Positions 5,438 through 16,913 are shown, counted from the first letter of the stretch. The stretch is 20,413 nucleotides of DNA from Verrucomicrobiia bacterium (GCA_030424825.1 JAUHWE010000010.1:1-20413); one strand, 5' to 3'. Numbers and translations: made by a program. The notes: generated by a model not told the origin, from the sequence alone.

Positions 5438-8400
5438 TTGAGTAATTTAAGAAACAAAGGTCTTGGGGTCCTTTGCCTCGCTTTGCTGGTGCCGCATTTG
5501 TTGTGGGCTGGCGAGAAGGATGGGCTGGATCCCTATGGTAGGAGGATTGTTGCGGGCGAATTGCTGGTGAAAATGCGGGACGACCTCATTTTGCCTCATT
5601 CTGGCAGTGGAAATATCTCGGTTCTGAGTGGCACCCACAAGGTCGCCGGAACCAAGCTAAAACGGGCTTATTCGACCTTTCCCAAACTTGCGCTAGTGGC
5701 CTTGGATGGCGAAGGTTCCATGGAGTCTGCCATTGCCGCCTACAAGAAGTCGGGCTTGGTTGAGCGGGTTTCCTACAACTATATTCGTACCGCTTCGGTC
5801 CTTCCCAATGATGCGCTGCTACAGGACGGCAATCAATGGGGTATCGAAAACGCTGGTCAACTGGGCGGTATTGAAGGGTCGGATGTGAGCGCGGATGAGG
5901 CATGGGACATCGCTAACGATGCGTCTGGAGTCATCGTTGCGGTTCTCGATTCGGGGATTCGGTATACGCACGAAGACTTGGCCGCCAATATGTGGGTGAA
6001 TCCGGGCGAAATCGCGGGAAACGGTCTGGATGACGACAACAACGGGTACATCGATGACGTACACGGGATCAACACCGTCGGCATAAACGGTGAGAGAAGC
6101 CCGGAAACGGAAGGCGATCCGATGGATGATCTGGGCCATGGAACTCACGTTGCAGGGATCGTTGGCGCGGTCGGCAACAACGGGGTCGGGATTACGGGAG
6201 TTGCTTGGAAGGTGAAATTAATGGGGCTCAAGTTTCTGGATTCGCAAGGCGAAGGATCCGACGCCGACGCCATCGAGTGCATCAACTATGCTCGCGAGCA
6301 GGGAGCCCACATTATCAATAGTAGCTGGGGTGGGCTGGATTTTAATCCGCTGCTCGGGGATGCCATCGAAGAAGCGAACGAAGCGGGAATCTTTTTCGTT
6401 GCTGCGGCCGGTAACGAAAGCAGCAACAACGATGACCAGCCGAACTACCCTTCCTCGTATGCTTATCCGAACGTGGTGAGTGTGACGGCAACTGACAAGC
6501 GGGATGGATTTGCGACCTTTGCGAACTATGGTGAAACCGAAGTGGAACTTGCGGCGCCGGGAGTCGGGATCCAGTCTACCTATTTTAGCTCTGATACGAG
6601 TTATCGTGCCTTGAGCGGGACTTCGATGGCCACTCCTTTTGTAAGTGGGGCCATCGCTCTACTCATTACCCAGTTTCCGGAAGAACCGATGGCTTCGATC
6701 TTGAATCGACTTTATTCCTCTACGGATACACTCGACAGCCTAGCCCGCCGATGTCGCGTCGGGGGACGCCTCAACTTGGCTCGAGCGCTCCAGGCTGAAA
6801 CACCCGCGCCGCTCAATGACGATTTTGAAAATGCCGCTTCCGTATCCAGTTCCTATTTTGTCCTATCCGGATCGAATCTAAATGGTTCGTCTGAGACCAA
6901 TGAACCCTCGCATGACGTCGAAGCGACTGGCAAATCGATCTGGTGGAACTGGACCGCGACAGAAGGCGGCTTCACCGAGATCTCCACAGAAGGGAGCGAT
7001 TTCAATACCGTTATCGTCGTGTACCAAGGTGATGCTCTGGAGTCGCTTCAGCTTGTAGCCAAAAATCGTGACACGTCCCCGGACAACAATGGGGCCGAAG
7101 TGGGCTTTGAAGCCGTCGCGGGAGTTTCCTATCGAATCGCGATTGACGGCCTTCAGGGAGAGAGCGGCAACGTGAGTTTGAGTTTGGGTCAGTCGGTAGT
7201 TAACGACGATTTCAGCAGTGCCCTGGAAATCGATGGCATAAATTTCAGAACGACCAGCGAAAATATCGCCGCTTCGCGGGAAAACGGAGAACCCGAACAT
7301 ATTAAAAACGCCTTTGGCTCAAAGTCGGTCTGGTGGAGCTGGACGGCTCCTCTGAATGGAAACGTTACTGTATCTACTTCGGCCAGTAATAGTTTCGATA
7401 CCATTCTAGCAGTCTACACGGGAGATACGTTGGAGGACTTGCAGTTGGTAAGCTCCAATGATGACGATGATCGAACAGGTGTATGGACAAGTGTATTGAC
7501 CTTTTACGCACAGGAAGGATCAGAGTACAAAATTGCGGTCGACGGCTGGAATGGAGGTTTTGGTCAGATCGCGTTGACGGTGGCCATGGCGGAACATGAT
7601 GACCGAGAAGATGCGCGTGCCATTTACTCGGATGCATTGGACAATGTGTCGTTTACGAATCAGGCTACGAAGGAAATCGGTGAGCCGCAGCACGGTGGTG
7701 ATGCGGTCGGGCAATCGCTTTGGTGGAAGTGGACTTCAACGCGATCGGGGCAAGCGGAACTCACGACCTTTGGTAGCGATTTCGACACGATTCTCGCGGT
7801 TTACGAAGGAGAAACGATGGCGAATTCTGTCGAGCTTGGGGCGAATGACGACAGTGGAGGCACCTTGTCGAGTCGTTTGGCTTTGGATGTCGTGGCGGGA
7901 GGCACCTATTGGGTGGCGATCGATGGTAATGATTTCAGGAGAGACCGCAGCTATGGTCTCGCTCGCTTGAATATTCTGGTTGAAGAAGATCCGAGCTGGG
8001 TGACTCCGGTTATCGCGACTCCCGAAAATTCAGGGGTTACTGCCGGAGAGTTTGTCAGTTTCCCCATTAATGCGAGCCGAGGCGCGAGTTTGTTTGCGGC
8101 TAGTGGATTGCCGACCGGTCTGAATATTGACCCGGATACAGGAGTTATATCCGGAGTTCCTTCCCAGTCGGGTCGCTTCGAAGTGATGATCGAGGCATCG
8201 AATGATCAAGGAACAGGTTCCTATCTCTACATCTTGAATGTTGTTCCCCAGTCGGGTGCTCCCGTCGTCATGCCATTGCCAATTGAAGCAAAGGGAATCG
8301 AGGGTGCTCGTTTGGTTTTGAATGTAGATGTTGCCGATCAAACAGGTGTAACGTATCAATGGTTTAAAGACGGTGAAATTCTTTTGGATGCCGAAGAGGC

Positions 8401-9319
8401 ATTGGTCGAAATTACCTCGATAGATACTGATGACGAAGGGGAGTATTCTGTGTTGGTTTCCAACGATAGTGGATCTGTATTAGCAGGACCGGTACGAGTG
8501 AGAATGATTCGCGAGTCTCTTTTCAACATCGCTACCCGTGGGTACGTTGGGTCAGGAGGCGAGATCATGATTGCAGGGTTCATTATCTCCGGCACAAACC
8601 CGCGGAGGGTCCTGATTCGTGGAGTGGGCAAATCGCTCGAGCAAAGTGGACTCACGGGGGCTCTCGAAGATCCTCGTCTGGTGATTTTCAATATTGAGGG
8701 GCAGGAAGTAGCTCGCGTTGACAATTGGAAGGAAGAGGCGAACTGGGAAGAGATCGAACAGGTCAGCCCTACGGTTGGGGCGGCTCCATTATTGGATCCG
8801 AACGAATCGGCAATGCTGGTAACGCTTGATCCAGGCTTGTATACGGCCCATTTGTCGGGACAGGATGGAGGGACTGGGATAGGGTTGGTCGAAGTGTTCG
8901 ACGCGTCAAATGAGAGCATCGAAACCCGTTTGGTCAATATTTCCACACGTGTGAGAGCCGCCGCAGGTGACGAAGTCGCTATTGGTGGGTTCGTCATCAC
9001 CGGGCAGGACCCCAAGCGGGTATTGATTCGGGCGCTGGGTCCTGAATTAGCGAAACGGTCTGTTGCGGATCCTATGCCGGATCCCTATATGGTCTTGTAC
9101 GACAGCTCGGGAGCCGTGGCGGCCAACGATGATTGGGAGAGCGAGTTCACTTTTCAGGTGCGGGAGGCCTTTACCCAAGTGAATGCGTCGCAGTTAGATG
9201 AGGGTAGCAAAGATGCCGCGATGATTCGTGAACTCCAGCCAGGGCTCTACACCGTCATTGTAAACGATTTCAACTACGACTCCGGAATCGTTCTCATCGA
9301 GATTTTCGAGCTGCCGTAG
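5438..9319 (+). CDS. Large secreted subtilisin-like (S8) protease with PPC-like, Ig-like and tandem C-terminal modules
   Basis: A 1293-residue exported serine protease. Residues 1-24 form a signal peptide (NLRNK, then GVLCLALLVPHLLWA), supporting the TTG start at 5438 despite the lack of a Shine-Dalgarno. Residues ~35-120 look like a protease prodomain (IVAGELLVKM...). The S8 domain has the full triad: Asp171 (VLDSGI), His234 (GHGTHVAG) and Ser396 (SGTSMATP), with oxyanion Asn326 (AAAGNES). Three beta-rich repeats of ~120-130 residues resembling pre-peptidase C-terminal domains start near 460, 589 and 720, each with a WW.WT core and an (F)DT.LAVY-like strand. A putative Ig-like domain (~850-935) and a second Ig-like domain (YQWFKDGE...DEGEYSVLVSN, ~940-1025) follow. 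Two copies of a ~130-residue verrucomicrobial module start at 1026 and 1162. No PEP-CTERM, LPXTG or membrane anchor is seen. It probably degrades protein outside the cell or on its surface; the substrate is unknown. Confidence 0.93.
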   Translation: MSNLRNKGLGVLCLALLVPHLLWAGEKDGLDPYGRRIVAGELLVKMRDDLILPHSGSGNISVLSGTHKVAGTKLKRAYSTFPKLALVALDGEGSMESAIAAYKKSGLVERVSYNYIRTASVLPNDALLQDGNQWGIENAGQLGGIEGSDVSADEAWDIANDASGVIVAVLDSGIRYTHEDLAANMWVNPGEIAGNGLDDDNNGYIDDVHGINTVGINGERSPETEGDPMDDLGHGTHVAGIVGAVGNNGVGITGVAWKVKLMGLKFLDSQGEGSDADAIECINYAREQGAHIINSSWGGLDFNPLLGDAIEEANEAGIFFVAAAGNESSNNDDQPNYPSSYAYPNVVSVTATDKRDGFATFANYGETEVELAAPGVGIQSTYFSSDTSYRALSGTSMATPFVSGAIALLITQFPEEPMASILNRLYSSTDTLDSLARRCRVGGRLNLARALQAETPAPLNDDFENAASVSSSYFVLSGSNLNGSSETNEPSHDVEATGKSIWWNWTATEGGFTEISTEGSDFNTVIVVYQGDALESLQLVAKNRDTSPDNNGAEVGFEAVAGVSYRIAIDGLQGESGNVSLSLGQSVVNDDFSSALEIDGINFRTTSENIAASRENGEPEHIKNAFGSKSVWWSWTAPLNGNVTVSTSASNSFDTILAVYTGDTLEDLQLVSSNDDDDRTGVWTSVLTFYAQEGSEYKIAVDGWNGGFGQIALTVAMAEHDDREDARAIYSDALDNVSFTNQATKEIGEPQHGGDAVGQSLWWKWTSTRSGQAELTTFGSDFDTILAVYEGETMANSVELGANDDSGGTLSSRLALDVVAGGTYWVAIDGNDFRRDRSYGLARLNILVEEDPSWVTPVIATPENSGVTAGEFVSFPINASRGASLFAASGLPTGLNIDPDTGVISGVPSQSGRFEVMIEASNDQGTGSYLYILNVVPQSGAPVVMPLPIEAKGIEGARLVLNVDVADQTGVTYQWFKDGEILLDAEEALVEITSIDTDDEGEYSVLVSNDSGSVLAGPVRVRMIRESLFNIATRGYVGSGGEIMIAGFIISGTNPRRVLIRGVGKSLEQSGLTGALEDPRLVIFNIEGQEVARVDNWKEEANWEEIEQVSPTVGAAPLLDPNESAMLVTLDPGLYTAHLSGQDGGTGIGLVEVFDASNESIETRLVNISTRVRAAAGDEVAIGGFVITGQDPKRVLIRALGPELAKRSVADPMPDPYMVLYDSSGAVAANDDWESEFTFQVREAFTQVNASQLDEGSKDAAMIRELQPGLYTVIVNDFNYDSGIVLIEIFELP

Positions 9320-9342
9320 CTCTAATTGCTGAATGGTGAAAT

Positions 9343-9419
9343 GGTAGGGCGAGGACCTCCGGGCCCGCCGCACAAGGTGATCATGAAGACGCGGCACGCC
9401 CGGAGGTCTTTGCCCTACC
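9343..9419. repeat. REPIN-like inverted repeat pair (GTAGGGC...GCCGC)
   Basis: Two 29-bp arms, 9343-9371 and 9391-9419, are inverted copies with 25 of 29 positions matching, separated by 19 bp. Each arm begins GGTAGGGC, contains GACCTCCGGGC (one arm) or its near copy, and ends GCCGC. A GTAG head followed by a hairpin, in inverted pairs, is how REP elements mobilised by RAYT transposases look. It starts 24 bp after the protease stop and may also act as a transcript end for it. Related arms are at 16801-16829 and in the 14.9 kb and 20.1 kb intergenic regions. Confidence 0.8.
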
Positions 9420-9426
9420 TAACTGC

Positions 9427-11845
<2,419 letters not shown>

Positions 11846-11892
11846 TCACAACCCCCCGTTTTCCCTTCGAGAAGTTCGAATGTGCGGCGTCG

Positions 11893-14793
11893 CTATTCGA
11901 TTCGCGATTGAAAACGGTGGTAGAGGTAGCCCACAAACGTAAAAAGGACTGCCAGGACCGCGAATGCGATGATTCGAATCAGGGTGTCCCGAATGTCGTA
12001 GACGAAGAGCCGGAAGAGCGGGATCGTAAAACCGACAATGGCGATCATCCGGTAGGGCTTGATCTTTGCTCCGATCCCGATCCCAACGAGGATCAGGCAG
12101 AAGAGGGCCATTAGGGGAGTGTAGGAGGATTTTACCCAAAGGGGGTCAGCCGACAAAGTGGTTGCGTAAACGGTATAGCTGAAAATGGCGGCGAGATAAA
12201 CGAGGGCCTGGGTGGCGCCGCTTGAGAGCTTGCGATGGCCTCCTTTTGCGTGGTCGATCCCCAGTGCCAGTCCGAGAAGGACGGTTGCCAGTCCACCCAT
12301 CAGGAGTTCCTTAGCCCAAGGGAGGGTTTGCAATACGCTCTCCATGGAGGAGTCCCAGATGCTGACGATCGATCCGAGGCTAAGTCCGATAAACAACAGG
12401 CTGAACAGGAGAGCCACGTAGCGTTTGTGGATTCTCCACAAGAAATGGAAAGCTCCGCTCAGTAACAACATTGCCAATACGCGTATGATCCAGGAATCGA
12501 TTTCGAAGACGAATCGCGCTGCGATGATTGCGACCAGACAGTGATGGAGTGTCCGCCATAGCCGCCAGCGTCTGAATAAGTGGAACGCAGAAATAAGCTG
12601 GGGCCTAAGGTTTGGCAAAAATAGGACGGAAAGGTAAGCGATGATAGCGGCGACGTGACCTAGGGAGCTCAGATTGTTGGGAAAATCGTCCAGCAAGAAT
12701 AGAAAGAATAGAAAGAGCGGGATGAAAGCCGCGTCGCGGAGCGCTCGGAAAACGCCGGTTGGAATAGAGATCAGAAATAGTGTGAAGACCGCCGCGAAAA
12801 ACGGAAAGTAGCTATGGGACTGGAATGCGTTGGCCGTGTAGGCGAAGAGGGTGGTGATCCAGGCAAAGTGGAAAACGAGTTCGGTCGCCAGGATTCGCTT
12901 CCGGCGTGACGCTGTGTTTGCTTTGGCCACGGCATAGGAGAGCCCTAGCGATATGGCGGCCACGAAGAAGAAACTCCATTCGTTGTCGGGCTGGTCCCAG
13001 AATTGTATGTTGGCTGCGAGGACGATCAGAGCTCCTGAAACTGCGGGGACCGATCTGGAAAGTTTCGGAATGAGTCCGATCGCGCAAAGGACCAGGCCGT
13101 ACAAGACCGTTACCAAAGGTAGTGTATCTCTGGTTACGTCAGTTAGAGTGACGAAAAAAATGCCGGCAATTCCATTGACGACCGCGGCGAACAGGTAATA
13201 AGAGTTTCGGCGACCATCGGATACTCGGGATTGATGGAGGTAGGCGAGGATGCCGGCGGTGATGATTGGATGGACCAGATAGAGATACCACGAAAAGTCT
13301 CCTATCGCCAGCTTGTCGATTCCAATGGACTCAGCGGCATACCCCAGCGACACGAGCCAAAGAAGGATACAGGCGATCTCTTGCAGGCGAGACTTGGAGC
13401 GAGCGGCGACCCAGCAAATCAGTACGGCTTCGATAATGAGGGCGAACCATCGTATGTCCCCTTCGTATCGATTGACCAGCCATAGGGCCGCTAAGGCGCC
13501 CGCTTTGAGAAAGAAGAGCTGGAAGAGGTAGCTATTGAGGTTCCTGAGCCCAAAGAGAATCGCCCATCCGGCGAATACGATTGTGGCGCTCCCGTAAAAC
13601 AGCACCAGCTCGTTGTGGAAAAAGCGTATGTAGAGATAGCCAATCGCCAAGCAAGCGGTGGTATTCACGGCATGGAGCACAGACAATCGAGGAAAGGCTT
13701 TGGTCAAATTCCAGCGAAAGTCGCAAAACGGAAGCAGGGAAACAATAATCAGCAAGTAGCAGATCACGCTCCAAAGTGAGGGTAAAGTGATGGTAGAAGA
13801 TCCGATTGCCTGAAGGACGCAAAAACTGAAGACCGGAAGGTAAGCGCCGACGGTGGATAGGGAAAGAATCGGGAACCAGTCAAACTTCCGGCTGAACGCG
13901 ATGCCAATCACGTACAAGGCGAGGGCGGAGATTAGCGAGGATTCGAGAAGTCCAACGTAGGAGGAAAACAACGACGAGACGAATCCATAGACCAAGGCCA
14001 TGATCGCGATATTGCGATTCTCGAGACGAATACTGGCAAAGAAAATGACCGCGACGACCGCGAATTGAATGACGATTCCCACGAACGGGTTTTCTATGAC
14101 ACGGACTTGCGGCGCGGCATAGGCGGCAATGCTGGTCAGGTAGACCATGCTGAGAGCCGTAGAAATCAGCGTAGATCCGAACTTGGGGCGCTTTTTGAGA
14201 AAATAGAAACCTGCGGCGAGGGCGAGGGCGTCCGCGACAAGCAGCTCCACAAACCGTACCCAAGGAGGGGTTCCTTGGGATATATAGACAGCAAATGAAA
14301 TCACGGACAAGGTTGCTAGGAGCCCTCCGATGCGTGGGAGCCACCATTGCATGAGACCTGCTTCCGCCGAGGAGGATTCCTCTGGGGGCCATATCCCAAT
14401 AGACCGCAAGAGAGTGACGAAGGAAGAGTGACCGGAAGGTAGTGGCGGAGAAGCAGACTTTTTTTGTGCGGTGGGAGGACGTACCCCATCTTCTTCGTTA
14501 TAGAATACGATCTTGGGCTTGGCTGGAGCGGCTTTCTTGGATGCCGCGGTCTTGACGGCCGCGTCGGGCGTGGAATGGTTTGGAGAAGCAGCCTGTTGGG
14601 TTGATGGCAGGGGAGCAGGTGTCGTTGCTTGGGGAGCAGCAGACGTTTGCCCACCGGGTCTTTGAACTTGAATGAGGCTTTCTTCCAGTTTCTGGATACG
14701 CTTCAAATCCTTGGATCGTTGAACGATCAAGTATATGCAGAGCGGGAGCGGCAGGAATATTAGAACAACTGCTATGATTACCAGTGCTTCCAT
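11893..14793 (-). CDS. DUF2339-type polytopic membrane protein
   Basis: A 966-residue integral membrane protein. A first hydrophobic segment (residues ~4-24, IIAVVLIFLPLPLCIYLIV) is followed by a short charged helix (KDLKRIQKLEESLIQVQ) and a low-complexity Pro/Ala/Ser/Thr-rich linker to about residue 135. The rest is a long series of hydrophobic helices, well over twenty by eye. The first conserved stretch, WWLPRIGGLLATLSVISFAV followed by P.WVRF.E...ADALALAAGFYFLKKR and a YLTSIAAYAA segment, fits DUF2339, a family of unknown function. The predicted place is the inner membrane with a flexible soluble N-terminal region. I know no biochemical role; transport or envelope maintenance are guesses. 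The ATG at 14793 lacks a clear ribosome binding site. The muiA-like gene lies upstream on the same strand, 211 bp away, with repeats in between, so co-transcription is uncertain. Confidence 0.85.
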   Translation of the reverse strand: MEALVIIAVVLIFLPLPLCIYLIVQRSKDLKRIQKLEESLIQVQRPGGQTSAAPQATTPAPLPSTQQAASPNHSTPDAAVKTAASKKAAPAKPKIVFYNEEDGVRPPTAQKKSASPPLPSGHSSFVTLLRSIGIWPPEESSSAEAGLMQWWLPRIGGLLATLSVISFAVYISQGTPPWVRFVELLVADALALAAGFYFLKKRPKFGSTLISTALSMVYLTSIAAYAAPQVRVIENPFVGIVIQFAVVAVIFFASIRLENRNIAIMALVYGFVSSLFSSYVGLLESSLISALALYVIGIAFSRKFDWFPILSLSTVGAYLPVFSFCVLQAIGSSTITLPSLWSVICYLLIIVSLLPFCDFRWNLTKAFPRLSVLHAVNTTACLAIGYLYIRFFHNELVLFYGSATIVFAGWAILFGLRNLNSYLFQLFFLKAGALAALWLVNRYEGDIRWFALIIEAVLICWVAARSKSRLQEIACILLWLVSLGYAAESIGIDKLAIGDFSWYLYLVHPIITAGILAYLHQSRVSDGRRNSYYLFAAVVNGIAGIFFVTLTDVTRDTLPLVTVLYGLVLCAIGLIPKLSRSVPAVSGALIVLAANIQFWDQPDNEWSFFFVAAISLGLSYAVAKANTASRRKRILATELVFHFAWITTLFAYTANAFQSHSYFPFFAAVFTLFLISIPTGVFRALRDAAFIPLFLFFLFLLDDFPNNLSSLGHVAAIIAYLSVLFLPNLRPQLISAFHLFRRWRLWRTLHHCLVAIIAARFVFEIDSWIIRVLAMLLLSGAFHFLWRIHKRYVALLFSLLFIGLSLGSIVSIWDSSMESVLQTLPWAKELLMGGLATVLLGLALGIDHAKGGHRKLSSGATQALVYLAAIFSYTVYATTLSADPLWVKSSYTPLMALFCLILVGIGIGAKIKPYRMIAIVGFTIPLFRLFVYDIRDTLIRIIAFAVLAVLFTFVGYLYHRFQSRIE

Positions 14794-14856
14794 ATCAGGT
14801 AAACAAATCGATGGATTTGAAGGTTGTTTTGATAGCTATTCGAGGACTCGAAGCGC

Positions 14857-14954
14857 CTTCGCTCGCGAAGTGCCGCAACTTTGTAGGGGCGTCGCTTGCG
14901 GCGACCGCGTAGGATTGATCCTCTAATGCGGCATGGCGCGAGCGCCAGCCCTAC
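14857..14954. repeat. Cluster of REP-like hairpins upstream of the DUF2339 gene
   Basis: Three units lie close together: a perfect hairpin CTTCGC-TC-GCGAAG (14857-14870) followed by TGCCGC; a GTAGGGGC head at 14883 followed by hairpin GTCGC-TTGCG-GCGAC (14891-14905); and, in reverse orientation (14954-14928), GTAGGGC followed by hairpin TGGCGC-TC-GCGCCA and TGCCGC. The last is nearly identical to the element at 20097-20123 except for compensatory stem changes. The cluster fills most of the 211-bp gap between the muiA-like gene and the DUF2339 gene. Confidence 0.75.
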
Positions 14955-15004
14955 GGAGAGGCGCTGGAACTGGGTGACGTTATGAATGAACGGGCAAGTA
15001 ATAA

Positions 15005-16648
15005 TTACAGAGGGGGAAAGAGATTCCAGTCGCGGGGATAGATGACTTCGTAGGCTGTTCTAAATACTTTTTCTTCCTTGGGGGCAAGCGTGGCCTCCCA
15101 CTTGAATACGCCACTGTTCTCGTCTTCGATTTCCACGTCCCCAGCAGGCGGCGCTTTTCGGCGGATCTCGATCTTCGAATTCTGGGCAATGGGGAATTGG
15201 TCGACGACGATCACTTTGTGGGGAACGGTGTGTAGATTGGTCACCTCGTTCTTGTACTCGCGGTTGAGTGTAGTGGTTTTGTCGATGAATCCTGAATTGC
15301 TGTCCTTTTGAGCGCCCTCCGTTCGTTTCACGACGATGTTTCCATCGGCTCCGAGCGAGAGTTCGGTTTCTTCTTCGGGAAGGATCTTATCCAGTGCGAC
15401 TTTCGAGGAGAGTTTTCCGTCCACGAACGCCAGGGCTTGACCAGGCAAGATCGGAAGTTCCAGCGTATTGCGAATCTTGGCACGAAGATAGGCGTCCAGT
15501 TGCACCCGTGGCACGGTTTCCGACCAGAACTCGGCTTCTAGGCCGTCTTCGAGGACCTTGTATGAGCTGCTCTCGCGAGAGCTGGGAACGGTGATTTTTC
15601 CCGGGATAGTGGCTTGGAAAGATACGGTCGATGCCGTGATGGCGACCTTTTGAGCGCTGAGTCGAGAACCGACCGCGTCTTCAGCCATAAAGACGTCTGC
15701 TTGCGGTGGGGGAGGAGCGGCTCTTTCCGCTACCGAAGAAAGACTTCCCTTGCGGTAGTAATCCTCCTGTTTCCCGACATGAAGCGGATGCAGTTCAGGT
15801 ACGTTGCCTTGGCGATTGGCCTGATTCGTATGAAGCGAAAGGGTGATGCTGGACCAGTCTTCTCCGGTGAATTGCCAAACGGAGGCGAAGTATCCAAAAT
15901 CCAGTTTTCCTTGGTCAGGAAAGGCGCGCAATTCGTATTGAGGCTCCCAGCGAGCGGAGTTCACCATGTAGCTGAGTGATATTTCGACTTCACTCGCTTC
16001 GTCCATTTCGATCTCCACTTCGGCGATTGAGGAGAGAAGCAATGCGGTTTGAGTCGCTTCCCGGAGTTCCTTTTCGATATCCGCGATCGTCTTATCAACG
16101 GCTTTTATCTCGATCTCCACCTTATCGATCTGCTCGTTGGCGTTCTTTTGGGTTTGACCGACGAACTCGGCGAGCTCCTTTGCTTGAGCGAGCGAGAGCG
16201 TTTGTCCCTCATTGATCTTGCCGAATTCCTGGGCGAACGAGTTACGCATATTCGATGCGAAAACGACATCCGCCTTAGCGTTCGAGAGCGTCCGTTGCTT
16301 TTGTTCCTTATCTTTCTTGGCTGCGTCCAGTCTTGTTTGGATTTCCTCGATGATGGGATTCTCGTCCCGGTTCTGCGGCTGGAAAATTTTGGCGTTCCGA
16401 ATGAGCCCATTCGGCGAGTTAGCGAAGTTCGCCTGAAGCGCCGTAGGATCCACCTGGCTTGGCAGGTTTTTGAACACCAAGGTCGATTTGCCAGCGGGGG
16501 CATTCAAGGTCCCTTCGCGGGTGACGAGGGCGCCGTCACGGAAAAGGGAGACTTCTACAATCGAGGTATCGACTGGCTGTTCGTCTGCGGAGGAGACAAG
16601 AGTTTGGATTACGCAGAGCGCGGGTATCAGAAAGCAACGGTATTTCAT
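15005..16648 (-). CDS. MuiA-like (mucoidy inhibitor A) exported protein, DUF4140/DUF4139
   Basis: I place the start at ATG 16648 because MKYRCFLIPALCVIQTLVSSADEQ is a good signal peptide; the open frame runs upstream to a GTG at 16729, which would put 27 unrelated residues in front of it. No Shine-Dalgarno distinguishes the two. The product is then ~547 residues. After the signal come a DUF4140-like beta domain (VEVSLFRDGALVTREGTL, then LVFKNLPSQVDPTALQ), a long coiled coil (~residues 100-215; ranges such as RLDAAKKDKEQKQRTLSNAK and NEQIDKVEIEIKAVDKTIAD), and a DUF4139 domain (ISLSYMVNSARWEPQYELRA, GEDWSSITLSLHT) ending in an immunoglobulin-like beta region. This is the layout of MuiA-family proteins, named for an effect on mucoidy. 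It probably acts in the periplasm or at the outer envelope; its molecular function is unknown. Confidence 0.88.
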   Translation of the reverse strand: MKYRCFLIPALCVIQTLVSSADEQPVDTSIVEVSLFRDGALVTREGTLNAPAGKSTLVFKNLPSQVDPTALQANFANSPNGLIRNAKIFQPQNRDENPIIEEIQTRLDAAKKDKEQKQRTLSNAKADVVFASNMRNSFAQEFGKINEGQTLSLAQAKELAEFVGQTQKNANEQIDKVEIEIKAVDKTIADIEKELREATQTALLLSSIAEVEIEMDEASEVEISLSYMVNSARWEPQYELRAFPDQGKLDFGYFASVWQFTGEDWSSITLSLHTNQANRQGNVPELHPLHVGKQEDYYRKGSLSSVAERAAPPPPQADVFMAEDAVGSRLSAQKVAITASTVSFQATIPGKITVPSSRESSSYKVLEDGLEAEFWSETVPRVQLDAYLRAKIRNTLELPILPGQALAFVDGKLSSKVALDKILPEEETELSLGADGNIVVKRTEGAQKDSNSGFIDKTTTLNREYKNEVTNLHTVPHKVIVVDQFPIAQNSKIEIRRKAPPAGDVEIEDENSGVFKWEATLAPKEEKVFRTAYEVIYPRDWNLFPPL

Positions 16649-16800
16649 ATGGCTAACAAGGCGATTGGAAGATCGACAGAATTCTTCAAGGATGGATCCC
16701 AGAAGGCAATTGAATTTGGATGACGGCACAATACAGAGTTTGGCACGTCACTAAGACTCATGAGGAAGTGGTTTCTTAGAAATAAGTTGGTTTTTTTAAA

Positions 16801-16829
16801 GGTAGGGCAGTGACGTCCCGGCACGCCGC
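16801..16829 (+). repeat. Single REP-like arm
   Basis: The 29 bases begin GGTAGGGCAGTGACGTCC and end CACGCCGC. They match both arms of the 9343-9419 element at the head (GGTAGGGC), the core (GAC.TCC.GGC) and the tail (GCCGC), and are the same length. No inverted partner follows directly, so this is an orphan arm or one half of a decayed pair. Confidence 0.65.
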
Positions 16830-16852
16830 GTTTGATTGGCTTATTGAATCAG

Positions 16853-16913
16853 GTAGCGGGCGATCTCCGAGCGCTCACAATAAAATCATAAACAGGCAGG
16901 ATACCTGTGCTAC
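16853..16913. repeat. Second GTAG-bounded inverted block upstream of uvrA
   Basis: The block starts GTAGCGGGCGATCTCCGAGC on the plus strand and ends with an inverted GTAG head on the minus strand (GTAGCACAGGTATCCTGCC, 16913-16895) containing the small hairpin CAGG-TAT-CCTG. The two heads face each other as in REP pairs, but the arms are not copies of one another and differ from the GTAGGGC family. It may be a mixed or decayed element of a second repeat family. Confidence 0.45.

Noticed and set aside
14200..14800. Short frames on the plus strand opposite the DUF2339 gene
   Set aside because: Shadows of a long coding frame with clear membrane-protein character; no start signals or recognisable products.
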